A stretch of 64,000 nucleotides of DNA from Burkholderia cepacia ATCC 25416 (GTDB lineage: Bacteria; Pseudomonadota; Gammaproteobacteria; Burkholderiales; Burkholderiaceae), in NCBI RefSeq assembly GCF_001411495.1, contig NZ_CP012982.1, forward strand, positions 1,364,001 to 1,428,000. Direction: 5' to 3'. Numbering within the stretch: position 1 is the stretch's first letter; the number at the start of each line of letters is the position of its first letter. Shown one piece after another: positions 50,212 through 58,804 of this stretch. The notes beneath the pieces are model-generated. The model was not told the DNA's origin. It saw only the letters and a program-made list of their open reading frames with translations, and made no database searches. The position numbers and the translations under genes are program-made.

Positions 50212-50246
50212 TTTAGCCAAAGTTTGGCTGGCTAAATTTTATTTAG
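50212..50246. promoter_or_regulatory. three interleaved inverted repeats in a divergent promoter
   Basis: TTTAGCC...GGCTAAA (50212-50236), AGCCAAA-G-TTTGGCT (50215-50229) and CTAAAT-TTT-ATTTAG (50232-50246) overlap in a 35-bp AT-rich island between the PBP gene and the kinase-like gene. Mutually exclusive pairings are possible. Function unknown; operator or promoter island. Confidence 0.5.
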
Positions 50247-50345
50247 GAAAGGGTGTCGGGCCATTCACGTCGAACGTGCGGGCACGTCAAACGCGGCCGG
50301 AAGAACCGCGCTGCGCGCGATCCGTTTCGCCTGTAGCATCGTGTG

Positions 50346-51140
50346 ATGTTCGATCGATACCTCGGCCTGTGGGGCCTCGTACCCGACGGCGGCCCGATCC
50401 TGACCGCGAGCGGCGGCCTGTTGCCCGTTCTCTGGCAGGCGCGGCCCGCGATGCTGAAGGTCGCCACCTGCGACGAAGAGCGGCGCGGCAACGCGCTGAT
50501 GACGTGGTGGAACGGGCACGGCGCGGCACAGGTGTGGCAGCACGACAGCGACGCGATCCTGCTCGAGCGCGCGCAGCCCGCGCCCTCGCTGGCCAAATTG
50601 TCCGCATCGGGTCACGACGACGACACGATGCGCATCGCATGCGGCGTCGTCGCCCGGCTGCACGCGCATCGCGCGCCGGAGCCGGTTTCGGTCGTGCCGC
50701 TGCGCGACTGGTTCCGTTCGCTGCTGTCGGACGATGTCGGCAACGACGTGCTGCGTTGCTCGGCAACGATCGCGCGCGAGCTGCTGGCCGGGCCGCCCGT
50801 CGACGAAGTCGTCCTGCACGGCGACATCCATCACGACAACATTCTTCATTTCGGCGATCGCGGATGGCTCGCGATCGACCCGAAAGGGCTGCGCGGCGAT
50901 CGTGCGTTCGACTACGCGAACCTGTTCTGCAATCCGGCGCACGAGATCGCGGCCGATCCGGCGCGCTTCACGCAACGCGTCGTGTGCGTGGCCGATGCCG
51001 CGCGACTCGATCGCCGTCGGCTGCTGAAGTGGATTCTCGCGTGGGCGGGCCTGTCGGCGGTGTGGCTGATGGAGGATGACCTGCTGCCCGAAACCCGGCT
51101 GGCGGTCGCGCAGCTCGCCGCGCACGCGCTCGGCTTGTAG
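50346..51140 (+). CDS. aminoglycoside/hydroxyurea phosphotransferase-like kinase
   Basis: 264 residues. The catalytic motif is VVLHGDIHHDNILHFG (HGDxxxxN) and the metal-binding motif LAIDPKGLRGDRAFDYANLF, both close to APH(6)/streptomycin 6-kinase and the hydroxyurea kinase family (PF04655 type). Could phosphorylate an aminoglycoside or a cell metabolite; resistance is not proven. ATG at 50346 with an in-frame GTG just before it. Divergent from the PBP gene. Confidence 0.85.
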   Translation: MFDRYLGLWGLVPDGGPILTASGGLLPVLWQARPAMLKVATCDEERRGNALMTWWNGHGAAQVWQHDSDAILLERAQPAPSLAKLSASGHDDDTMRIACGVVARLHAHRAPEPVSVVPLRDWFRSLLSDDVGNDVLRCSATIARELLAGPPVDEVVLHGDIHHDNILHFGDRGWLAIDPKGLRGDRAFDYANLFCNPAHEIAADPARFTQRVVCVADAARLDRRRLLKWILAWAGLSAVWLMEDDLLPETRLAVAQLAAHALGL

Positions 51141-51271
51141 CCGCGCAACGCAGCGGCATCCGCGAGCAGCCACGCATCGTCAGGATGCGCCGCATGCGTG
51201 CGTTCCACCTCCGAGGCTTGGAATCACCGGCCGCGCCTTTTCACCAGCGATGCGCGTGCGATGTGCAGCCG

Positions 51272-51358
51272 CATGAGATACGCAAACGCGACCGCACGGC
51301 GTACAGGGGCATCGAATGCGAGCGCCTGCTCACGCGACCCGGCTTGCGCGCCCGATCA
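51272..51358. repeat. direct repeat copy 1 (87 bp)
   Basis: Begins CATGAGATACGCAAACGC and ends TTGCGCGCCCGATCA. Nearly identical to 51374-51461 with a few substitutions and a one-base length difference. It contains a copy of the last codons of the aldehyde dehydrogenase gene but no gene. Confidence 0.9.
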
Positions 51359-51373
51359 CCGGTGATGCATCAA

Positions 51374-51461
51374 CATGAGATACGCAAACGCCCCCGCACG
51401 GCGTACAGGAGGCATCGAATGCGAGCGCCTGCTCACGCGCCCCGGCTTGCGCTCCCGATCA
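51374..51461. repeat. direct repeat copy 2 (88 bp), overlapping the aldehyde dehydrogenase 3' end
   Basis: Starts in the intergenic gap and runs 29 bp into the dehydrogenase coding region on the minus strand. 15 bp separate it from copy 1. Looks like a tandem duplication of the gene's end. Confidence 0.9.
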
Positions 51462-52866
51462 GGGTCTTGGGCTCCAGATACGCGCCGATGCCCCACCGGC
51501 CCATTTCCCGCCCCAGCCCCGAATGCTTGAAGCCGCCGAACGGCGCAAGCGGCTCGTGGGCCAGCGTATTGACGAGCACACGGCCGGAATCGATCTGCAG
51601 CGCCACGCGCTCGCAGCGTTCGGGGTCCTTGCCCAGCACCATCGCGCTCAGGCCGTAGCGCGTATCGTTGGCGATGGCGATCGCATCGGCGTCGTCTTCG
51701 TAAGGGATGAGGGTCAGCACCGGCCCGAAGATTTCTTCCTGCGCGATCCGCATCCGGTTGTTCGCCCGGGAAAAGACCGTCGGTTTCACGAACCACCCGG
51801 CCTGCAAGCCGTCCGGCCGCCCTTCACCGCCCGCCAGCAGCACCGCGCCTTCTTCCTGCCCGATGCGGATGTAGTGCTGCACCCGCTCCCATTGCTTCGC
51901 GCTGACCATCGGCCCGATGTCGGTGCCGGCATCGCGCGGATCGCCTGAGCGCACACGCGCCACCGCCTGGCTGATCGCGTCTTCGAATTCCGCGAGCCGA
52001 TGGCGCGGCACCAGCACGCGCGTCCCCGCGATGCAGGCCTGGCCGCTGTTCATGAATCCCGCCTGCAGCACGAGCGGCATGATGCTCGCGAAATCCGCAT
52101 CGTCGAGCACCACCGTCGGCGATTTGCCGCCGAGCTCCAGCGTCACGCGCTTCATCGTCGCCGCGCCGGCGCTCACCAGATGCTGGCCCACCGCGGACGA
52201 GCCGGTGAACGAAATCTTCGCGACGTCGGGGCTGCGCGAGATCGCGTCGCCGACCACGTCGCCGCGCCCGTTGACGATATTGAACACCCCCTTGGGCAAG
52301 CCCGCCGCATGCAGCGCCTCGGTGACGACCTGCGTCTGCATCGCGCTCATCTCGCTGGGCTTGATGACCGCGGTGCAGCCTGCCGCCAGCGCGGTGGCCA
52401 GCTTGTTGCAGATGAACCCCGCATCGCTGTTCCACGGCGTGATCAGGCCGGCCACGCCGACGGGCGTCATGATCACGCGGGCCGAGCCGGCCTGCTCCTC
52501 GAACGCGAACGTCTCCAGCGCGGCGATGGCCTGCCGGATCGCGTCCGCCGGATAGGTCGCCATCCAGCGGCCGCGCTCGACCGGCGCGCCGTATTCGGTC
52601 ACGACGGCCTCCATCAGGTCGTCTTCCCGCGCGACGACGGCGTCGCGCATGCGCTCGAGCGCGGCGATCCGTTCTTCCCGCGTGGTGCGCGACCAGCCGG
52701 GAAACGCGGCCTTGGCCGCGGCGATCGCACGTTCGGCATCCTGCTCGTCGCCGAGGCGGACCTGCCCGATCACCCGCTCGGTGCTCGGGTCGTGCAGGTC
52801 AAACCATTCGTCGCCGTGCGGCGTCACGAATTCGCCGTCGATGTAGATCTGTTCGATGCGTTGCAT
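51433..52866 (-). CDS. NAD(P)-dependent aldehyde dehydrogenase
   Basis: 477 residues. Nucleotide loop FTGSSAVGQ (220-228), catalytic Glu244 (ELGGKSP) and catalytic Cys278 in GQACIAGTRVLV, with the C-terminal EIFGPVLTLIPY. Oxidises an aldehyde to the acid; PWNSDAGFICNK and the GQACIAG motif are near vanillin/betaine-like members but the substrate is open. Divergent from a LysR regulator with a GATAAG palindrome between. The last ten codons fall in the duplicated region. Start chosen at 52866; the open frame extends further. Confidence 0.92.
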   Translation of the reverse strand: MQRIEQIYIDGEFVTPHGDEWFDLHDPSTERVIGQVRLGDEQDAERAIAAAKAAFPGWSRTTREERIAALERMRDAVVAREDDLMEAVVTEYGAPVERGRWMATYPADAIRQAIAALETFAFEEQAGSARVIMTPVGVAGLITPWNSDAGFICNKLATALAAGCTAVIKPSEMSAMQTQVVTEALHAAGLPKGVFNIVNGRGDVVGDAISRSPDVAKISFTGSSAVGQHLVSAGAATMKRVTLELGGKSPTVVLDDADFASIMPLVLQAGFMNSGQACIAGTRVLVPRHRLAEFEDAISQAVARVRSGDPRDAGTDIGPMVSAKQWERVQHYIRIGQEEGAVLLAGGEGRPDGLQAGWFVKPTVFSRANNRMRIAQEEIFGPVLTLIPYEDDADAIAIANDTRYGLSAMVLGKDPERCERVALQIDSGRVLVNTLAHEPLAPFGGFKHSGLGREMGRWGIGAYLEPKTLIGSASRGA

Positions 52867-52936
52867 GGTGCGTACTCCTTGTGTGCGTATCCGACAAGAC
52901 GTCATGACACGCAGTCTAGGAATACATTACTGTTCC

Positions 52937-52952
52937 GATAAGCCGCCTTATC
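52937..52952. promoter_or_regulatory. GATAAG-CCGC-CTTATC palindrome
   Basis: Perfect 6-bp arms with a 4-bp spacer in the 119-bp region between the divergent aldehyde dehydrogenase and lysR genes. Likely LysR binding site, 34-49 bp before the lysR start. Confidence 0.5.
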
Positions 52953-52985
52953 TCTGATGACTCATCCCGAAAATCAGGACAATCG

Positions 52986-53912
52986 ATGCACCGCACCGGA
53001 ATGACCGAGCTGGAAGTGGTCCTGGCCGTCGCGCGCCGCAGCAGCTTTCGCGGCGCGGCGCTGGAGCTGGGCATGTCGACGACGGCGGTGAGCAGCGCCG
53101 TGGCCGGACTGGAAGCGCGCCTGAAGGTGCGCCTGTTCAACCGCTCGACGCGCAGCGTGTCGCTGACCGATGCGGGCCAGCGCTACGTGGAGCGCATCGC
53201 GCCCGCGCTCGCCGAGATCAGGAGCGCCGGCGAGGATGCCGCCGCCGGGCCCGACACACCGAGCGGCACGCTGCGCATCAACGCGCCGCAGGGGGCCGCG
53301 CATCTGTTGCTGGGGCCGCTGTTCCATCCGTACGCGCAGCGTTACCCCAACGTCCGCATCGACATCGTGAGCGAGTCGCGCCTGATCGACATCGTCGCCG
53401 AGGGGTTCGACGCCGGCATCCGTCTGGCCGAAGCCGTGCCGCAGGACATGATCGCCGTCGCGCTGTCGCGCGATATCCGCATGCTGGTGGTCGCAACGCC
53501 CGAGTATCTGAAGCGCCACGGCACGCCGCGCCATCCGCGCGACCTGCTCAAGCACCAGAGCATCGGCATGCGCATGGCCCACGGCGGCATCTATCACTGG
53601 GAGCTCGAACGCAACGGGCAGAAGCTGCAGATGGACCTGCCCGTGCGGTTCGCGCTCAACGAACTGGCCGCGATCAAGCAGGCGATCCTGTTCGGGCTGG
53701 GCATCGGCTTCATTTCCGAATGGTTCATCGGCGAAGAACTGAAGAGCGGCGCGCTGGTGCCGGTGCTGGCGCCGTGGTGCCCGTCGTTCGGCGGGCTGCG
53801 GCTCTACTATTCGGGCCATCGCTTCGTGCCCGCGCGGTTGCGCGCGCTGATCGACCTGGCGCATGAGCTGCGCCTGACCGATGCGCCGTTGAGCGTCGGA
53901 CGCAAGGAATGA
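52986..53912 (+). CDS. LysR-family transcriptional regulator
   Basis: 308 residues. [39 protein letters not shown] is the helix-turn-helix region (residues 8-46). The CrgA-like effector domain contains [20 protein letters not shown] and [18 protein letters not shown]. This subgroup often represses or activates a divergent oxidoreductase gene, here the aldehyde dehydrogenase. Its 3' end is followed by a bidirectional terminator. Confidence 0.92.
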   Translation: MHRTGMTELEVVLAVARRSSFRGAALELGMSTTAVSSAVAGLEARLKVRLFNRSTRSVSLTDAGQRYVERIAPALAEIRSAGEDAAAGPDTPSGTLRINAPQGAAHLLLGPLFHPYAQRYPNVRIDIVSESRLIDIVAEGFDAGIRLAEAVPQDMIAVALSRDIRMLVVATPEYLKRHGTPRHPRDLLKHQSIGMRMAHGGIYHWELERNGQKLQMDLPVRFALNELAAIKQAILFGLGIGFISEWFIGEELKSGALVPVLAPWCPSFGGLRLYYSGHRFVPARLRALIDLAHELRLTDAPLSVGRKE

Positions 53913-54006
53913 CGCACGGGATGACCCGCGCCGCCGCCGTTCGGGCGACGGCAAGGTTACCGGCCCTGGAATCGACATGCGCATCCCGTACAACCGCCGC
54001 GCAAAG

Positions 54007-54039
54007 AAAAAACCCGCCGGCATGCGCCGGCGGGTTTTT
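54007..54039. terminator. bidirectional intrinsic terminator
   Basis: AACCCGCCGGC / GCCGGCGGGTT, perfect 11-bp stem (54011-54036) with ATGC loop, A-run before and T-run after, between convergent lysR and allE. Confidence 0.93.
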
Positions 54040-54063
54040 ACATTCGACTGCTGGCGCAGCGCT

Positions 54064-54900
<837 letters not shown>

Positions 54901-55791
54901 AGTGCATCCAGGCAGTGGGTTGGTCCGGCCCCGGGCGCCAACGGCATCGGGCGGCACGCATGCGCGTGGGGCACGCATGCGGCGGCGGGACATCGTTGCC
55001 GGGGTGGCTTGAAGGCGCACGCGCCTTCGTTCGGTCGGCCAGGCTTCGCGACGGGTTCGTCCGGTTCATCGGACGCAGCGGCCCATGCTTGCGGGGCCGG
55101 CGGCCGGGCCGTGGCGCTCGCGTTCATGCGGCGACGCGCGGCCGGCGGCACGGTTCGACGCCGTACGCGAGCATCGCCGACGATAGCGAAGTCGTTCGCA
55201 ATCGACCAATTAAATGTTGCGATGGATTCCATTCGATTTCCCACTACCTGCCGGCACCCGCGATACGCGGTGAGGGAGCGTGGCGCCACGGTCTGGCTAT
55301 CCGGGAAATCCTGACGGGCGGGGCCGTGCAAACGCAAGTCGGAGGCACTGGGGGCGCGGGTATGCAACTGCGGTCACGCCGGTCGCGCACGCGGGTCGCG
55401 ATACATCCGGTTACGCAGATTGGCGTGCGCCGAAGCGTGCACGGCTGCGAGCCGCTCCGCACCGATCATGAGCCGTCGTCGGACTGAAACGGGCCAACGG
55501 GGCGGAACGAGGATCGAACGGGGTCGAATGGAACGCCAAGGATGTCGACGCTGCCCAGACGCATTCCGTCGCGAGAGGCGGTGTAGCCGGAAAACGGGGA
55601 AATGCTGCGAGGAGGGGAAACTGGCCGGCCCGTCGATCGGGCATCCGGCCGCGGCTGGTGAAGCCGGAAAATGTTCGCCGGTCTGGCCGGCGATGGCGGC
55701 CCGGCAGGCCGCCGGGCCGAATCTCGCGTCGGAAGCCGACGCCGTCTACGCGCCGGTGCGCGGTTCGCGCACCGTGCCGCGCGAACGGCGA
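54901..55791. other. 891-bp stretch without a recognisable gene
   Basis: Upstream of allE. I tested both strands by eye and found no family motif, and the frames here have codon patterns unlike genes. A less GC-rich segment at 55185-55240 (with a TCGCAA/TTGCGA inverted repeat) may hold the allE promoter about 300 bp from its start. The rest may be a decayed gene or long leader. Confidence 0.5.
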
Positions 55792-56229
55792 TCAGTCCCA
55801 GTCGCGGTGGTGACGATGCTTGCGGTGACGATAGCCACGATCGCCATGATCGCGCTCGTACGAGCTGCGCGACATGTTGCCGCCGAGCGCCGCGCCGGCG
55901 CCGCCGCCGACCGCCGCACCCAGCAGGCCACCCGTGCGGCCGCCCATCGCGTTGCCTGCCGCGGTGCCTGCGCCGCCGCCGAGGGCGCCGCCGATGATCG
56001 CGCCGGTGCGCTCGCGACGGTTCGACGTCACCGCGCCACCCGCGCCGCCGCCGATGGCGCCGCCGATCACCGAGCCCGTGCTGCCGCCGAGCGCACCGCC
56101 GACCGCTGCGCCGGCTACCCCGCCGAGCGCGCCGCCAAGCGCGTTGTTCATGTCACCTGCCAGAGCCGGCAGCGCAGTCGCGCCGGTCAGCGCGGCGACG
56201 ACGAGAGCGGGGGCGATTTTCTTCCACAT
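55792..56229 (-). CDS. glycine-zipper surface protein with His/Arg-rich tail
   Basis: 145 residues. Signal peptide WKKIAPALVVAALTGATALPALA, then a run of GxxxG repeats (GGALGGVAGAAVGG, GGSTGSVIGGAIGGG, GGALGGGAGTAAGNAMGG) forming membrane-associating glycine-zipper helices, then a basic/histidine tail (DRGYRHRKHRHHRDWD). Like other glycine-zipper 2TM proteins it probably inserts in the outer membrane or periplasmic face; the tail could bind metal or LPS phosphates. Start at 56229; the frame runs on upstream without signal. Confidence 0.85.
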   Translation of the reverse strand: MWKKIAPALVVAALTGATALPALAGDMNNALGGALGGVAGAAVGGALGGSTGSVIGGAIGGGAGGAVTSNRRERTGAIIGGALGGGAGTAAGNAMGGRTGGLLGAAVGGGAGAALGGNMSRSSYERDHGDRGYRHRKHRHHRDWD

Positions 56230-56607
56230 TCCCGTATTCTTCCTTGTTCGCAATCTGGTTATCGAAGGTCCGCTCGGTACGACGATCTGAATCGATCGAC
56301 GTCGGGTCTGGCATTGTGCCGAACCGCGGACCAATTCATTTCAATGAGCTTGCGGCGAAGAATAGCACCGGTCCCGCGTCCTTGCCGTCGACATTCTGGT
56401 AACAAGTTGTTTACGAACAGACGCCCCCGAACGCCCGCACCAGAATGCCCGCAAACCCGCGCCGGCATTGGCTCTGCCGAGGTTCCGGCCCTGCGCGACG
56501 ACGGGTCGTCCATGCGGGGCGTCGCACGTTTGCGACACACGTGGCAACACATCGGGCACGTGTCGTGAGCGGGCCCGGAAACGACGGTCGGGGAAAAATG
56601 AAGGGGG
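56230..56607. other. 378-bp non-coding stretch
   Basis: Lies between the isoprenylcysteine-methyltransferase-like gene and the glycine-zipper gene, both minus strand. Contains the latter's promoter region around 56290-56410, where base composition is more AT-rich. No gene seen. Confidence 0.6.
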
Positions 56608-57267
56608 TCAGTACACGCCGGGCAGCAGCCGCCAGGTTCGCGCGCAATACGCGTCGTACTCGGCGCCGAATTGCGCACGCAGCAGCGCCTCTTCGGAGCG
56701 GATACGCGCGACGAGCGGGATCATCGTCAACACGACCAGCAGCACGCCGACACCCGAGCGGAACGCGAGCGCCCAGCCGACCGAATTGACGAGCAGGCCG
56801 AGATAGCTCGGATTGCGGATGCGGCGGTAGATGCCGTCGGTCACGAGCGTATGGCCCGGCTGGATCGCGACGAGCCCGCTGAAGCGCTTGCCGAGCACGA
56901 ACACGGGCCAGATGCGCAGCACGCCGCCCGCGATGTAGAGCGCAACGCCGGCCCAGCGCACCGCGTCGCCGCCGAAGGTCCAGAAGTCGAGCCGGTCGGT
57001 CAGCGCGGGCAGGTAGGCCAGCAGGAACCCGCTCACCCCGAACGCCGCGAGCACCCAGCGGTTGTCGCGGTTCTCGCGCTCGCCGCTGCTCAGGTTGCCT
57101 TCGGTGAACATCGCCGCGACGGCCATCGCGAGTGTCGCGACGACGACGACGATCAGCGGCGGATGCGAGAAGAAGGCCGCGAACCCGCCGCTGCCGAGCA
57201 CCGCGAGCCCGAGATAAACGAGCGTGGAGATGCCCGACAGGGCGGCGACCTTGCGGGTGACTGTCAT
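56608..57267 (-). CDS. isoprenylcysteine carboxyl methyltransferase-family membrane protein
   Basis: 219 residues, six or so helices. The C-terminal half has the ICMT/NnrU-like signature: GHTLVTDGIYRRIRNPSYLGLLVNSVGWAL then EEALLRAQFGAEYDAYCARTWRLLP. The family includes methyltransferases of unknown bacterial substrates. Start at 57267; a longer start 51 bp upstream exists. Confidence 0.87.
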   Translation of the reverse strand: MTVTRKVAALSGISTLVYLGLAVLGSGGFAAFFSHPPLIVVVVATLAMAVAAMFTEGNLSSGERENRDNRWVLAAFGVSGFLLAYLPALTDRLDFWTFGGDAVRWAGVALYIAGGVLRIWPVFVLGKRFSGLVAIQPGHTLVTDGIYRRIRNPSYLGLLVNSVGWALAFRSGVGVLLVVLTMIPLVARIRSEEALLRAQFGAEYDAYCARTWRLLPGVY

Positions 57268-57423
57268 GACTGCCTCGCCGGAGTGCGCTTTCCTGTGAAG
57301 TATAGGAACCGCGCACACGGCGCGCGGCGCGCCGCCGTCATGCGGCGCGCGAATCCGCGCGCATCGTCCGGCACGACGCCACGACCCTGGCCGGGGCGTC
57401 CAGGGCCCGCGCCCGGTGCCGGG

Positions 57424-57588
57424 TCAGCGGATGCGGAAGTTGCCGCCGATCCCGACGCTGACAGGCGGCGCGTAATACGCCGGCGCATAGCCGTAGTAGG
57501 CCGGCGCGGGCGCGTAGCCGTACGGCGGCGCGACGTAGCAGCCGGACAGGCCGCCGATCAGGGCAAGCGTAATGAGAAGTCTGGACAT
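57424..57588 (-). CDS. small Tyr/Pro-rich lipoprotein
   Basis: 54 residues. Lipobox LSGC at residues 13-16 after the hydrophobic stretch LLITLALIGG. Mature part is Pro/Tyr/Ala-rich (APAPAYYGYAPAYYAPP), with a tail VSVGIGGNFRIR. Probable outer-membrane or surface lipoprotein, common in Burkholderia as small genes. No function known. Too short for most gene finders but signal and lipobox support it. Confidence 0.75.
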   Translation of the reverse strand: MSRLLITLALIGGLSGCYVAPPYGYAPAPAYYGYAPAYYAPPVSVGIGGNFRIR

Positions 57589-57844
57589 GGCTCGATTCCC
57601 GGCGCGAAAGACGAATGGCACCTCGCGAAAGCCGCGCCGCCGCGAGGTGCGGCGGCCGGCACGAAGAGGCGATCCGCCCTTCCTGTCGCTCGATGAAGCA
57701 ATGCGCCGAGTCTAGCGCCGGGTCGGCCGGGCCGAGTTTCGCCGGCGGTTACACGTGTTACCTCGCATGACCGCCGAGAAACAGGTAATGGCGCGACGGC
57801 CGGCCGGTGTGCCGTGGCGCGCCGTGCCGCGTGCAATCGACGCG

Positions 57845-58264
57845 TTACACGAAACGCGCGCGAATGCGCTGCGCGAGCGCTTCGAGCGTCGCCGCGTCGG
57901 CGATCTCGCGCGCGTGCATCCGCAGCTCGGCGCCTTCCCAGCGCGGGATCACGTGGAAGTGCACGTGCGGAACCGTCTGGCCGGCTGCCGCGCCGTTGAA
58001 CTGGCCGATGAACACGCCGTCCGGCTCGAGCGCCGCGCGCACCGCCGCCGCGACGCGCTGCGTCATGCGGATGCCGGCCGCGGCTGCGTCGCCGGACAAG
58101 TCGAAGATCTGCGCGGCCGGCTCCTTCGGGATCACGAGCACGTGGCCGTCGGCCTGCGGCATCAGATCCATGATCGCGAGCGTCGTGTCGTCTTCCGCGA
58201 CCTTCACGCACGGCAGTTCGCCACGCAGGATTCTGGCGAACGGGTTGTTGTTGTCGTAGGACAT
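57845..58264 (-). CDS. HIT-family nucleotide hydrolase/transferase
   Basis: 139 residues. The histidine triad HVHFH (H100, H102, H104) in GQTVPHVHFHVIPRW. HVLVIPKEPA and FNGAAAGQTV support the family. Hydrolyses dinucleoside polyphosphates or AMP conjugates in the cytoplasm. Gene is solitary, with a pseudogene on the other side of its promoter. Confidence 0.92.
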   Translation of the reverse strand: MSYDNNNPFARILRGELPCVKVAEDDTTLAIMDLMPQADGHVLVIPKEPAAQIFDLSGDAAAAGIRMTQRVAAAVRAALEPDGVFIGQFNGAAAGQTVPHVHFHVIPRWEGAELRMHAREIADAATLEALAQRIRARFV

Positions 58265-58338
58265 GTCGGGTTCCGATATCGGTTGGACTGGGAAAGCGGG
58301 AGTGCAATGCCGGACGATTATCGGCCGACGACGGGTCG

Positions 58339-58627
58339 GATTTCAACTTGCCGGGCCGGGTCGCGCTGGCGCTCGCACCGAACGGCCATCTCGTGACCGC
58401 GAACGGCGACGCGTCAACGCCAACCCGCTGCAGCCGAGCGAGATCGTCGAATTCACGGTGGACGGGCGCTTCGTCGCGCAAATGCAGGTCGACACCGTTC
58501 CGGGGCCGCGTTCGGCCAGGCGTTCGGGCACGGCAGCAAAGGCCAGCCGCAATTCGCGGCCGTCGACGACGACACGAATACCGCGACGGTCTGGACCCTG
58601 CGCTCCGACCACGACAACGCGCAGTGA
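58339..58627 (+). pseudogene. NHL/propeller-type protein, C-terminal fragment with two frameshifts
   Basis: Three consecutive frames read as one protein: NLPGRVALALAPNGHLVTANGD, then a missing base near 58412, NANPLQPSEIVEFTVDGRFVAQ, then a missing base near 58500, AAFGQAFGHGSKGQPQFAAVDDDTNTATVWTLR and stop. Similar to the ends of secreted beta-propeller (NHL/SMP-like) proteins. The 5' part is absent. Decay is clear; the family name is by pattern. Confidence 0.6.
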
Positions 58628-58804
58628 TACACCGCTTGAACGGGCCGCACGCGCCCGTTCAACCTCGGCGATCGACACAGACGATTCGCACAGGCCGGGC
58701 AATCCGCGCCGTGTCGACGCTGCCCTCGCGATTGCCACCGCCGGCCCGAACCTGCGACACTGCCGGTTCGTGTTCCGCCTTCAGACAACCGAGGACACCC
58801 GCGC

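Noticed and set aside
50346..51140. Acquired streptomycin-resistance gene
   Set aside because: Motifs agree with the phosphotransferase family, but base composition matches the neighbourhood and no mobile element is present. Probably a chromosomal homologue.
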